Counted from the stretch's first letter, positions 53,220 to 62,092 are shown. The stretch: DNA of 64,000 bases from Nitrospirota bacterium (GCA_021813405.1 JAKAKS010000031.1:62001-126000); one strand, 5' to 3'. Notes: generated by a model from the letters alone, not told the origin. Numbers and translations: made by a program.

Positions 53220-53678
53220 ATGATGCCGGAGAAACCTCGAATAGAAGGCTGCTTTGCCTTTAATGGCGGCGATTTCGCGGATGCCGGCCAGGCGGCCATC
53301 GAGCTTAAGGCCAGGCTTGCCGCATTGGGCGTGCCGGCACAGACGGTAAGGCGCGCTGCGGTTTCGGCGTTTGAGGCCGAGATGAACGTAATCATTCACG
53401 CGAGGGCCGGCTCCATGTACTACGTAATACGGGGCGGCGAGCTTTTGATTACGGTAACCGATACGGGGCCGGGCATTGCGGACGTGGAGCTTGCCATGCA
53501 GGAAGGATACTCCACCGCGCCCAAATGGGCCAGGGACGTTGGCTGGGGCAGCGGGATGGGTTTGCCCAATATAAAAAATAATTCAGACGCGCTAAAGATA
53601 GATTCCATCGTGGGCGAAGGCACTACATTGCTGATAACAATAAAACTTGGAGCCGAAGGACAAAATGAAAATTGCTGA
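53220..53678 (+). CDS. RsbW-like anti-sigma/serine kinase ATPase
   Basis: About 152 aa from ATG 53220, just after the preceding stop; the track start at 53181 would overlap by 34 bp. The GHKL ATP site is visible: AVSAFEAEMNVIIHA (N box), VTDTGPGIADVELAM (G1) and GWGSGMGLPNIKN (G2). Proteins of this type are found in gene sets for NAD-linked hydrogenases together with DRTGG and PHP proteins. It has no transmembrane or phospho-acceptor domain. Partner unknown; the receiver proteins in the operon are candidates. Confidence 0.82.
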   Translation: MMPEKPRIEGCFAFNGGDFADAGQAAIELKARLAALGVPAQTVRRAAVSAFEAEMNVIIHARAGSMYYVIRGGELLITVTDTGPGIADVELAMQEGYSTAPKWARDVGWGSGMGLPNIKNNSDALKIDSIVGEGTTLLITIKLGAEGQNENC

Positions 53679-54012
53679 GATTGCCGACAAGCTGGGACTT
53701 GAGGTTGTAAACGAAGGCCAGTGGGAGCGCGAGGCCAAATGCTGTTACGCAAGCGATATGCTCTCGGATGTGCTGGCAAACGGTGGCGAGGGCTGTCTCT
53801 GGATAACAAGGCAAAGCCATCCCAATATCGTGGCCGTGGCGGCCATCCGGGGCATGGCCGGTATAATCATAACCGGCGGCAAGCAGATAAACCCCGATAC
53901 AATCGAGAAGGCCGGGCAGGAACAGGTAATGATCTTCAGCACGCCCAAGCAGACCTGTGAACTGGCTGGCAAGCTGTACATGCTCCTATCGAATGAAATG
54001 GAGAGGGGCTGA
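53665..54012 (+). CDS. DRTGG-domain protein
   Basis: The protein has 115 aa from ATG 53665 with AAGGA upstream, overlapping the previous gene by 14 bp. The sequence ASDMLSDVLANGGEGCLWITRQSHPNIVAVAAIRGMAGIIITGGKQ is the DRTGG fold, known as a small domain in phosphotransacetylase and CBS proteins, possibly ligand-binding. It recurs in operons for NAD-dependent hydrogenases. Its exact function is not established. Confidence 0.83.
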   Translation: MKIAEIADKLGLEVVNEGQWEREAKCCYASDMLSDVLANGGEGCLWITRQSHPNIVAVAAIRGMAGIIITGGKQINPDTIEKAGQEQVMIFSTPKQTCELAGKLYMLLSNEMERG

Positions 54013-54032
54013 GTTGCCTTGTGGGGCGCGGC

Positions 54033-54758
54033 ATGAGGATTTACTGGGCGGACTTGCATATCCACACCTGCCTTTCGCCCTGTGCGGAACTGGATATGAC
54101 GCCAAAAAGGATTATAAAAAGGGCCGCCGCAAAGGGATTGGACATGATCGCGGTAACTGACCATAATTCGGCGGGCAATTTAAGCGCGGCGCTGGGCTGC
54201 GCCGAGGGAGGGGCGGTTGCGGTAATCCCGGGCATGGAGATCACTTCAGCCGAGGAGGTGCATATCCTTGCGCTTTTTGAAACTATTGATTCCGCTGCGG
54301 AGATGCAGCGGCAGTTATACGATGGCGGGGACTTCCCGCCGGATGCCGGGCATAAGGCCTTCGGGACTGAACAGGTTATCGTAAACGTTGCGGATGAGAT
54401 ACTGGGTTTTGAGCCCAGGCTCCTTGCGGGCGCGTCTTCTAAAGGGCTGGAGGATATAATTGGCGCCGTCCACGCGCTTGGCGGCCTTGCAATCGCCAGC
54501 CATTCGGACAGGGAATCCTTCAGCGTGCTTTCACAGCTTGGTTTTTTCCCGGATGATGCGATGTTTGACGCCATCGAGGTTACGGGGAAAAAACCGGACA
54601 CTCTGTTGCCGGCGCAGTTTCCCCGGCTGCATTCGTCGGATGCCCACAGCCCGGACATGATAGGGCGGAAAAAAACGGGTTTCATGATGGAAGCCCCCAC
54701 GTTCAGGGAACTTGCAATGGCCATCAAGGGCGAAGGCGGCAGGGGCATAAGGGGTTGA
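54033..54758 (+). CDS. PHP-domain metallophosphoesterase
   Basis: The protein has 241 aa from ATG 54033, which has GGGG seven bases upstream; GTG 54021 is an alternative. Metal-binding motifs are DLHIHTCLSPCAELDMTP, AVTDHNSAGN, PGMEITSAEEVHILALF, ASHSDRESFS and HSSDAHSPDMIG, the pattern of PHP phosphoesterases of the TrpH/YciV type. The substrate is unknown. It lies between the DRTGG gene and a HATPase in the regulatory front half of the redox operon. Confidence 0.88.
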   Translation: MRIYWADLHIHTCLSPCAELDMTPKRIIKRAAAKGLDMIAVTDHNSAGNLSAALGCAEGGAVAVIPGMEITSAEEVHILALFETIDSAAEMQRQLYDGGDFPPDAGHKAFGTEQVIVNVADEILGFEPRLLAGASSKGLEDIIGAVHALGGLAIASHSDRESFSVLSQLGFFPDDAMFDAIEVTGKKPDTLLPAQFPRLHSSDAHSPDMIGRKKTGFMMEAPTFRELAMAIKGEGGRGIRG

Positions 54759-54764
54759 AAACTG

Positions 54765-55310
54765 ATGGATGATATCTCGCTTCATATACTGGACATAGCT
54801 GAAAACTCCGCGGCAGCCGGCGCGCGCAATATTGCCATCAGGATTACGGAAGACCCGGAGGCGGACTCCCTTACGCTTGAGATAGAAGACGACGGCTGCG
54901 GGATGGACGCGGAAACCGCAGCCAGGGCCGCCGACCCGTTTTTTTCGGCAAAGGGCAAAAAATTCGGGCTTGGGATACCGTTTCTGGAGCAGGCCGCGCA
55001 GGAGACCGGGGGCGGCCTCAGGATAGATTCCAGGCCCGGCAGGGGGACAAAACTGACGTCTTCGTTCGGGCTTAGCCATATAGATATGAAGCCCATCGGG
55101 GACATCGGCCAGAGCGTTATGGCGCTGGTTGGCGGCCATCCGGATGTGCGGGTTGTCTTTGAGTACCGCCGGGGGACTTGCCGGTTTTACTTCGATACAG
55201 ATAAATTAAATGAGGGGGATATTCAAGAGGGCGGTCCGGCCAGTTTTCCGGACCGGCTTCTGGTTATCAAGGCCATGATAAACGATGGCATACAGAGGAG
55301 GCAGATGTGA
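54765..55310 (+). CDS. HATPase_c ATP-binding protein (orphan kinase-like domain)
   Basis: The protein has 181 aa. GHKL motifs: LDIAENSAAAGARNI (N box), IEDDGCGMDAE (G1) and FGLGIPFLEQAAQETGG (G2). It lacks a dimerisation/phospho-His domain, so it is not a complete histidine kinase. It overlaps the receiver-NuoE gene by 4 bp. With two intact receiver proteins in the same operon it is a candidate regulator of their phosphorylation (inference). Confidence 0.85.
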   Translation: MDDISLHILDIAENSAAAGARNIAIRITEDPEADSLTLEIEDDGCGMDAETAARAADPFFSAKGKKFGLGIPFLEQAAQETGGGLRIDSRPGRGTKLTSSFGLSHIDMKPIGDIGQSVMALVGGHPDVRVVFEYRRGTCRFYFDTDKLNEGDIQEGGPASFPDRLLVIKAMINDGIQRRQM

Positions 55311-56200
55311 AAGGCAATGTGCTCGTTGTGGATGATGAACCCATCGTCCTCAAGAGCTGTGAAAGAATTCTGGGGGCGGAAGGCTATTGCGTATCGGTGG
55401 CCGCGGACCCTTTAAAGGCCCTTGAGATGCTGGAGGCGGCAACGCCGGAGGCCAGGGACGGATATGATATTGTCATTACGGATTTGAAGATGCCCGGCAT
55501 GAACGGGATAGATTTCATGAGGAAGCTGCGGGAGAAAGACCCCACCCTCAGCCTGGTGCTGATAACCGGCTATCCGTCGCAGGAGAGCATAAAGGACGCC
55601 CTGGCCCTTGGAATAGTGGATTACCTGCCCAAGCCGTTCTCTCCTGCAATTCTAACCGGGGTGGCGGAGAAGGCCATAGAGTTTAAGAGGCGCCGCGCCG
55701 CGCATGGCGCCTCCGACGGGGGCGGCGGCCATGACGAGGAGGAGATGGCCGCTAAACTGGACATGATAATACAGAAATATAAAAACAAGCCCGGCAGCCT
55801 CATCCCCGTGCTTCAGGAAGCACAGGAGATTGTCGGCTACCTTCCTCCGGCTGTTCAGCGGCATATAGCCAGGGGGCTTAACGTGCCGGTAAGCGAAGTG
55901 CACGGCGTTGTGTCCTTCTATTCCTTTTTCACCATGAAGCCCAAGGGGAGGCACAACATAAGGGTATGCCTGGGCACCGCCTGCTACGTGAAGAGGGCCG
56001 AGGAGATACTCCAGAAACTGAAAGACAAGCTACATATAGACATAGGCGAGGTCACGAAGGACCGCAAATTCTCCCTGGAAAGCGTCCGTTGCCTTGGCGC
56101 GTGCGGCCTTGCGCCGGTTGTGGTTGTGGACAAAGATACGCATGGCTCGGTCAACCCGGTGCAGGCCCTGGACATTCTGAAGAAATACGAGGAGAGCTGA
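55307..56200 (+). CDS. Response-regulator receiver fused to NuoE/HndA [2Fe-2S] subunit
   Basis: The protein has 297 aa from GTG 55307. Residues 1-120 are a full receiver (VVDDEPIV, VITDLKMPGMNG, LITGYPSQES, LPKPFSP). After a charged linker, residues 145-297 are the 24-kDa NADH-dehydrogenase subunit: GSLIPVLQEAQEIVGYLP, VSFYSFFTMKPKG, then the four [2Fe-2S] cysteines in VCLGTACYV and VRCLGACGLAP. The electron-transfer subunit is thus physically tied to a phosphorylation switch. It precedes HndB and NuoF-like genes. The fusion is continuous in the sequence with no frameshift. Confidence 0.93.
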   Translation: MKGNVLVVDDEPIVLKSCERILGAEGYCVSVAADPLKALEMLEAATPEARDGYDIVITDLKMPGMNGIDFMRKLREKDPTLSLVLITGYPSQESIKDALALGIVDYLPKPFSPAILTGVAEKAIEFKRRRAAHGASDGGGGHDEEEMAAKLDMIIQKYKNKPGSLIPVLQEAQEIVGYLPPAVQRHIARGLNVPVSEVHGVVSFYSFFTMKPKGRHNIRVCLGTACYVKRAEEILQKLKDKLHIDIGEVTKDRKFSLESVRCLGACGLAPVVVVDKDTHGSVNPVQALDILKKYEES

Positions 56201-56203
56201 AAA

Positions 56204-56599
56204 ATGCCTGGAGAAGCCAGAAAGCTTACGGTTGAAGACCTCAAGAGGATAAAAGAGGAGCACAGGGCCACTTTTACGTTAAGGGAAGGCGGGTACAGGG
56301 CCAAGGTAACCGTAAACATGGGCACGTGCGGGATTGCCGCGGGAGCCCGCGAGATAATGAACGCACTGGTGGAGGAGCTGTCCGCCAGCGGAGCAAAGGA
56401 CGTTATTGTAACCACTTCGGGCTGCGGCGGGCTGTGCAGCAGGGAGCCGATGGCCTGGGTGGAGATTGCCGGACAGCCGGTAGTAAGGTATTGCGATTTA
56501 AACGGGCAGAAAATAAAGAGGATACTCAAGGAGCATATACTTGATGGCCGTGTGGTGGAAGAGTATGCCCTTGCAGTAGGCGACGAGACCTCTTATTGA
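56204..56599 (+). CDS. hndB: HndB-like thioredoxin-fold [2Fe-2S] protein
   Basis: The protein has 131 aa. NMGTCGIAAGAREIMNALVEEL and VTTSGCGGLCSREPMAWVEIAG give the C-x10+...C-x3-C pattern of thioredoxin-like [2Fe-2S] ferredoxins, as in HndB of NADP-reducing hydrogenase. It transfers electrons between the NuoE and NuoF-type subunits. It starts 4 bp after the receiver-NuoE gene. Confidence 0.85.
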   Translation: MPGEARKLTVEDLKRIKEEHRATFTLREGGYRAKVTVNMGTCGIAAGAREIMNALVEELSASGAKDVIVTTSGCGGLCSREPMAWVEIAGQPVVRYCDLNGQKIKRILKEHILDGRVVEEYALAVGDETSY

Positions 56600-56620
56600 G
56601 CACGAAGGAGAGTAATTAAA

Positions 56621-58474
56621 ATGGGCAATTATAGAGGCAACCTGGTCATATGCGGAGGCACCGGGTGCATAGCGGGCGGAGGGGCGAAGATAAGGGACGC
56701 CATGCAAGCCGAGCTTGCTGCCCGCGGCCTTGAAAAAGAGATAGGCATAGTCATGACCGGCTGCAACGGGTTCTGCGCCAAGGGGCCAATAATGACCGTT
56801 TACCCCGACGGCACTTTCTACGAAAAGCTTACCCCCGCGGACGTGCCGCTTATAGTGGAAGAGCACCTTTTAAAGGGCAGGCCTGTTGAAAAACTGATGC
56901 ATAAGGACCCCGTGCTCAAGCGGGCCGTTCCGGCGATGCACGACATTCCGTTTTTCAATCTCCAGGTTTTAAGGGCGCTAAGGAACAAGGGGCTCATAGA
57001 CGCGGAGAAGATTGAGGAATACATTGCAAGGGACGGGTACATGGCCGCGGCCAAGGCCCTGCTTCAGATGACGCCGGAGCAGATTGTAAACGAAGTGAAG
57101 GCCTCCGGGCTGCGGGGCAGGGGCGGCGCGGGTTTCCCCACCGGGGTTAAATGGGAGCTTTGCGCGCGCGTGCAGGGCGATGTCAAATACATACTTTGCA
57201 ACGGCGACGAAGGCGACCCCGGCGCGTTCATGGACAGAAGCGTCATGGAGGCGGACCCGCACGTGGTGCTGGAAGGCATGATAATAGCCGCCAGGGCGAT
57301 TGGGGCGCATAAAGGATACATCTATGTGCGCGCGGAATATCCTCTTGCCGTAAGCAGGCTTCAAATGGCGATAGACCAGGCAAATGAATACGGCCTGCTG
57401 GGCAAAAACATACTGGGCAGCGGGTTTGACCTTGATGTGGAAATTTACCAGGGCGCGGGCGCTTTCGTATGCGGCGAGGAAACCGCGCTGATGCGTTCCC
57501 TGGAGGGCAAGCGCGGCATGCCCATACCAAGGCCTCCTTTCCCGGCGGTGCAGGGTTTATGGAAAAAACCCACCGTGCTCAATAACGTGGAGACCTACGC
57601 AAATATCCCGCCCATCATCCTTAACGGGGCTGGGTGGTTCAGGGAACTGGGCACCGAAAAGTCCGCTGGCACAAAGGTGTTTGCCCTTACCGGGGCCATA
57701 AACAATATCGGGCTGATAGAGGTGCCGATGGGCATCCCTCTGCGGAAGGTCATTTACGACATAGGCGGCGGGCTAAAACAAGGCCGGCAGTTCAAGGCGG
57801 TGCAGCTTGGCGGGCCGTCGGGCGGCTGTATTCCAAAGGAACTGCTGGACACGCCTGTCACTTACGAGGACATCACGCAGACAGGCGCCATCGTCGGCTC
57901 CGGCGGCATGGTTGTGATGGACGAATCAAACTGCATGGTGAGCGTGGCCAAATTCTTCCTGGAATTCACCACGGACGAGTCCTGCGGGAAATGCCCGCCC
58001 TGCCGGATAGGCACAAAGATAATGCACGGCAAACTAAAGGACATAACCGAGGGCCTTGGCAAGCCGGGCGACATAGAGCTTTTGCAGGACCTGGCGCATG
58101 ACATAATTAACACGTCGCTGTGCGGGCTTGGGCAGACTGCTCCGAACCCGGTGCTAAGCACTATTAAATATTTCAGGGACGAGTATGAGGCCCACATAAA
58201 CGAGGGCTGGTGCAGGGCCGGCGTGTGCAGGCCGCTTACCACCTTCTATATCGATGCCTCCAAGTGCATCGGCTGCGGCGCGTGCGCCAGGGCCTGCCCT
58301 CAGAAGACGGTGTCCGGGGAGAAGAAAAAGCCCCATTCAATAGACCAGAGCGGCTGCATAAAATGCCGCTCCTGTTACGAGGCCTGCAAGTTCGGCGCTG
58401 TAAAAATAGGCCCAGGCAGCCTCAAGCAGAAATTGCTGGAGGAGGCGGAAGCAGCAAAAGGAGTTTCAGAATGA
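56621..58474 (+). CDS. nuoF: NuoF/HndC-like NAD(P)H-binding FMN flavoprotein
   Basis: The protein has 617 aa. The N-terminal thioredoxin-like [2Fe-2S] domain (CGGTGCIAGGG, TGCNGFCAKGP) is followed by the FMN/NADH site (LRGRGGAGFPTGVKWEL, CNGDEGDPGAFMDRS, YIYVRAEYPLAVSRL, GAFVCGEETALMRSLEGKRG), the SLBB region, the N3 [4Fe-4S] site SCGKCPPCRIGT, and two C-terminal [4Fe-4S] motifs (CIGCGACARACP and CIKCRSCYEACK). This is the HndC/HoxF-like extended form. It oxidises or reduces NAD(P)H and passes electrons to the NuoG-like protein. A GGAG ribosome site precedes ATG 56621. Confidence 0.95.
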   Translation: MGNYRGNLVICGGTGCIAGGGAKIRDAMQAELAARGLEKEIGIVMTGCNGFCAKGPIMTVYPDGTFYEKLTPADVPLIVEEHLLKGRPVEKLMHKDPVLKRAVPAMHDIPFFNLQVLRALRNKGLIDAEKIEEYIARDGYMAAAKALLQMTPEQIVNEVKASGLRGRGGAGFPTGVKWELCARVQGDVKYILCNGDEGDPGAFMDRSVMEADPHVVLEGMIIAARAIGAHKGYIYVRAEYPLAVSRLQMAIDQANEYGLLGKNILGSGFDLDVEIYQGAGAFVCGEETALMRSLEGKRGMPIPRPPFPAVQGLWKKPTVLNNVETYANIPPIILNGAGWFRELGTEKSAGTKVFALTGAINNIGLIEVPMGIPLRKVIYDIGGGLKQGRQFKAVQLGGPSGGCIPKELLDTPVTYEDITQTGAIVGSGGMVVMDESNCMVSVAKFFLEFTTDESCGKCPPCRIGTKIMHGKLKDITEGLGKPGDIELLQDLAHDIINTSLCGLGQTAPNPVLSTIKYFRDEYEAHINEGWCRAGVCRPLTTFYIDASKCIGCGACARACPQKTVSGEKKKPHSIDQSGCIKCRSCYEACKFGAVKIGPGSLKQKLLEEAEAAKGVSE

Positions 58475-60975
58475 CGGAACTTACAATAAACGGGAAAAAG
58501 GTCCAGGCGGAGCCGAATGCCACAATCCTCAAGGCGGCACTGGACAATGGAATATATATCCCGCACCTCTGCTGGGATTCCAGGCTTGCCCCGTACGGCG
58601 GGTGCAGGCTGTGCCTGGTTGAGATTGAGGGGCAGAAAAAGCTCCTTGCCTCCTGCTCCACTCCGGCCGAAGCGGGCATGGTTGTGCATACCGAAACCCC
58701 CAAGCTGGCCAAGGCCAGGCGCACCGTGCTGGAGCTTCTGCTTGTCCATCATCCGCTGGACTGCCCGGTGTGCGACAAGGCCGGGGAGTGCGAGCTTCAG
58801 GACCTTGCTTTCAAGTACGGCCCCTCGGAAAGCCGGTTTGCCGACGAAAGAAAGCACGCGCCGGAAGCAAACGCCGCTCCGCTTATCGAGAGAAACCCAA
58901 ACCGGTGCATACTTTGCGGCAAATGCGTGAGGGTATGCAAGGAGCATCAGGGCGTGGGGGCCATAAACCTTATAGGCAGAGGGTTTGAATCCAAGGTAAG
59001 CCCGGCGTTTGAGGAGACGCTGGATTGCGAGTTCTGCGGGCAATGCGTGGACGCCTGCCCCGTTGGCGCGCTGGGGACAAAACCGTCAAAGTTCGGCTCC
59101 AGGGTATGGTTTCTGGAGGACAGGCAGAATATCTGCCCTTATTGCGGGGTAGGGTGCGCGGCCCTGCTGGGCATCAGGGAAGGCAAGATAGCCAGGGTGC
59201 AGGGCAAAGAGGGCGTGGGCATAAACAACGGTGACCTCTGCTCCAGGGGCAGGTTCGGTTTCGATTACATAGGCTCCGAGCACAGGCTTACCACGCCGCT
59301 TCTGCGCAAAAACGGCAACCTGGAGCCGGCAAGCTGGCAGGAGGCCCTTGAATACACCGCAAAGAGGATAAACGAAATAAAGGCGGCCCACGGGCCCGAT
59401 GCGATAGGCGCAATCGGCTCCGAGAGGTGCTCCGTAGAAGATAACTACATGCTGGTAAAGTTCATGCGGGAGGCCGTGGGCTCGGGCAATATCGATTCCC
59501 GCGCCAGCCTGGGTTTTGCCGTGCAGGCCGGGGCCATGGAGCAGGCATTCGGGGCCGGGCTTTTCCCAATGGATATAAACGCACCTTTGAAATCGGACTG
59601 CCTCTTCGTGCTGGAATCGGACCTCACGTCCACCCATCCGGTTTACGGGCTTAAGCTTATTGCGGCCAGACAGCAGGACGCCAGCCTGATAGTTGCGGAC
59701 TGGCGGGAATCCAAGCTGGCCAGGTGGGGTTCAAGCTGGCTTCGGATAAGGCCCGCCACCGGCGTGGCCCTGGTAAACGGGATTATGAGCGTCCTTATCG
59801 AAGAAGGGCTTTATTCCAAAAACACGGAGAAGCTGAACGGTTTTGAGGCCCTTAAAAAGGGCGTTGCCGGATACACCGCGGCAAAAGTGGCGCAGATTAC
59901 CGGCATAAATGAAGATGAGATACGTTTTGCGGCGCGCGAGCTTGCCGGTGCCAAAAATCCTATGCTGCTGGCCAGTTTCGGCAGCGCTGAAAACACCAAG
60001 AACAGGGCGGACGCCCTGGCGCTGATAAACCTTTGCCTGCTGCTTGGCCGCGGGCCGGAATCCCTTGGGTTCCCGCCGGAGCTGGCCAACTCCGCCGGGA
60101 TGCTTGCGGCCGGGGTCAAGCCCGCCGTAAACGGTACCGTAAACGGCGCTGCAAGCGGGAAAGGCCTTAAAGAGATGCTCTATGACGGCGCTGTAAAGGC
60201 CATGTACATAATGGGAGAGAACCCGGCTGTGACCTTCCCGGACTCTTCCAATGTTGAACAGGTGCTCAAAGGGCTGGAACTTCTTGTTGTGCAGGATATC
60301 ATGATGACGGCCACCGCCAGGCTTGCCCATGTGGTGCTGCCAGCCGCAAGCTGGGCGGAAAAGGAGGGCACTTTCATAGGGCTTTCGGGAAAACCCGAAA
60401 GGTCGTCAAAATGCCTTCACGACACCGGCGGCTCCCTGCCGGACTGGAAGATACTCTCCGATCTGGCAAGGCTCGTTAAAGCCGGCGGCGCAAACGGCCA
60501 TTCCGGAGAAGGGCCTGGCTTCGATATGGTGTCGGCTGAGGCCGTTTCTGCGGCACAGGCCGGTTTTGCGGATGCCAGCGCAGTGGCCGCAAACGCATCG
60601 TTTAATTTTACGGAGCAGGAAACTCCTGATATTGGAGATGGCGGATACCCGCTGACATTTGTCACAGGCAACCTGATGCAGCATTCAGGCAGCCTGAGCT
60701 CCCTTTCAAAAAACCTGGGCTCCGTATCAGCGGACGCCTACTTGCAGATTAATCCGGCCGACGCTGACAAGCGCTCGATTAAAAATGACGACTACGTAAA
60801 GATAACGTCCAAAACCGGAAAGTCTATTCTGCTTAAGGCAAACGTTACCGGCGAGGTGCCTGCCGGCACGGTGTTTGCCCCGTCTCACTTCGCGCATTCA
60901 GGGGTGAACATGCTTACCGCCCTGCCAAGAAACGGAGCGCCCCCGGTAGTGCCGGTTAAGATAGAGCCTGCGTAA
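58471..60975 (+). CDS. NuoG-like iron-sulfur molybdopterin-fold protein lacking a catalytic Cys/Sec
   Basis: The start is ATG 58471 in an ATGA overlap; the track ORF from 58210 runs back into nuoF. The 834-aa protein has a plant-type [2Fe-2S] site (CWDSRLAPYGGCRLC), the His-Cys3 cluster (HHPLDCPVCDKAGEC), two [4Fe-4S] motifs (CILCGKCVRVC, CEFCGQCVDAC) and the MopB N-terminal cluster (CPYCGVGCAAL...LCSRG). Where formate dehydrogenases place Cys or Sec after the 'NIDHCAR' region, this protein reads SGNIDSRASLGFAVQ, so a formate-dehydrogenase reaction is unlikely. It resembles complex I NuoG or an electron-branching subunit. No hydrogenase or membrane subunit follows. Confidence 0.9.
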   Translation: MTELTINGKKVQAEPNATILKAALDNGIYIPHLCWDSRLAPYGGCRLCLVEIEGQKKLLASCSTPAEAGMVVHTETPKLAKARRTVLELLLVHHPLDCPVCDKAGECELQDLAFKYGPSESRFADERKHAPEANAAPLIERNPNRCILCGKCVRVCKEHQGVGAINLIGRGFESKVSPAFEETLDCEFCGQCVDACPVGALGTKPSKFGSRVWFLEDRQNICPYCGVGCAALLGIREGKIARVQGKEGVGINNGDLCSRGRFGFDYIGSEHRLTTPLLRKNGNLEPASWQEALEYTAKRINEIKAAHGPDAIGAIGSERCSVEDNYMLVKFMREAVGSGNIDSRASLGFAVQAGAMEQAFGAGLFPMDINAPLKSDCLFVLESDLTSTHPVYGLKLIAARQQDASLIVADWRESKLARWGSSWLRIRPATGVALVNGIMSVLIEEGLYSKNTEKLNGFEALKKGVAGYTAAKVAQITGINEDEIRFAARELAGAKNPMLLASFGSAENTKNRADALALINLCLLLGRGPESLGFPPELANSAGMLAAGVKPAVNGTVNGAASGKGLKEMLYDGAVKAMYIMGENPAVTFPDSSNVEQVLKGLELLVVQDIMMTATARLAHVVLPAASWAEKEGTFIGLSGKPERSSKCLHDTGGSLPDWKILSDLARLVKAGGANGHSGEGPGFDMVSAEAVSAAQAGFADASAVAANASFNFTEQETPDIGDGGYPLTFVTGNLMQHSGSLSSLSKNLGSVSADAYLQINPADADKRSIKNDDYVKITSKTGKSILLKANVTGEVPAGTVFAPSHFAHSGVNMLTALPRNGAPPVVPVKIEPA

Positions 60976-60976
60976 A

Positions 60977-61026
60977 CGGATGCAAAAGGGGCGGGGCAAT
61001 CCCGCCCCCATCCGCATTAAAATTTT
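60977..61026 (+). terminator. Intrinsic terminator of the redox operon
   Basis: GGGGCGGG (60988-60995) pairs with CCCGCCCC (61001-61008) around a GCAAT loop, extended by CGGATG pairing with CATCCG across an A-rich bulge, followed by TTAAAATTTTTC. Confidence 0.85.
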
Positions 61027-61196
61027 TCTACATGCTTATCCTCGTTAATCTCCTGATTGCTGTTCTTGTTTGATTCCAGCCGGCATCTTTCCTGTTCCGC
61101 TTTCCGGCGGCGTCTGCCGGTATGCCTGAATCTCGCAACTGAGTTTTTCTTTTTTTCGCGGGGCGGTGTTCGCTTCCGTTTGGCCGCGTTTCGCTC

Positions 61197-61991
61197 TTAA
61201 CGGGACCGTGGCCGGTCTGCACCGGCGTTTTGCCTTGGCATTAGATTGCCCGTTGGGCGCGGCGGCGCGTGTACGTTGCGGCTGGTTGCCAGCGAAGCGC
61301 TCTTGGATGCTCCTGATGCAAGGCTTTGCAGATCGTACCGAACCTGGAAATCGGTAAGGGCCGAGACCTGCGCCTGCTGCATCAGGGCCGTTACGTCGAT
61401 GTCCACAAAATTGCCTTCGTCCGAGAAGAAGAAATCCAATGCCCGGTACGAAGTGGGCGTTATGAGTGGCGCATCGAAATCGGCTGCGGAAAGGCCGCGG
61501 AAAGGGTATTGTATCATGTCAACAAAAGTGGGGATAACGGATGCAAAATCCACATCGTCCACAAATACCTCCAGCACCGCGGAATTTATGGTTGCGTCAC
61601 CGGGCACCACCGGCTGCCCGGTGGCGCCGTCCAGCGGGAATGTATGGAAGGCCCGGAATTCCGGCAGGTCCGGGTTCGCGCTGTCTTCCCCAAAAAAATC
61701 CTTGGACGGGGCCACGGTTGTAGTATAGGTGTTCTGGACCGGGTCGAATTCGACGTCGCCGTCCGACAGGGGGTCGCTAAGTATCTGCACCGTGGCAGAG
61801 CCGGCAGTGGGCGATGTGTATGATACGGTAAGGAGCGGGGCGAAACTGGACGAAGTGTCATCCAGAGCAATAAATCCAGGCCCGGTTATGTTTGCCCCCT
61901 CATTATTGCCATTGCCGCACGATGCCACCATCGCCAGCAAAAGGGAAATGGCCAAAAACTTTGCGTTCCGGAACGTCCGGCATTTTTTCAT
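61197..61991 (-). CDS. Lipoprotein with DNRLRE-like domain
   Basis: The start is ATG 61991 (the track start is 10 codons further out, without a better signal), giving 264 aa. A signal peptide ends at a lipobox (LAMVASC), so the protein is lipid-anchored. The central region (INSAVLEVFVDDVDFASVIPTFVDMIQY, FVDIDVTALMQQAQ, DFQVRYDLQ) resembles DNRLRE-type beta-sandwich domains of surface proteins. After DFQVRYDLQSLASGAS the sequence becomes Arg/Pro/Ala-rich and no longer looks like the fold, so the 3' end may carry a frameshift. The 221-bp space after the preceding operon holds only a terminator. Confidence 0.7.
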   Translation of the reverse strand: MKKCRTFRNAKFLAISLLLAMVASCGNGNNEGANITGPGFIALDDTSSSFAPLLTVSYTSPTAGSATVQILSDPLSDGDVEFDPVQNTYTTTVAPSKDFFGEDSANPDLPEFRAFHTFPLDGATGQPVVPGDATINSAVLEVFVDDVDFASVIPTFVDMIQYPFRGLSAADFDAPLITPTSYRALDFFFSDEGNFVDIDVTALMQQAQVSALTDFQVRYDLQSLASGASKSASLATSRNVHAPPRPTGNLMPRQNAGADRPRSR

Positions 61992-62092
61992 TTTGGACTC
62001 CGCATAAATTATATATAGCACTTTTTCAGCCGGTTATCCATTGCAGTTTATGCCCGGGGAAGCCTGACGCGCCCAAATGCTAAAATAAACGC

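Noticed and set aside
58210-58470. Extended N-terminus of the NuoG-like ORF
   Set aside because: It is a shadow of the NuoF ferredoxin region; the [2Fe-2S] domain starts at ATG 58471 in an ATGA overlap.
58471-60975. Formate dehydrogenase with selenocysteine
   Set aside because: No in-frame TGA and no Cys at the active-site position; the protein fits NuoG better.
61028-61222. 64-aa basic ORF beside the lipoprotein 3' end
   Set aside because: Arg/Lys-rich shadow-like translation without start signals; a frameshifted tail of the lipoprotein was considered but cannot be supported.
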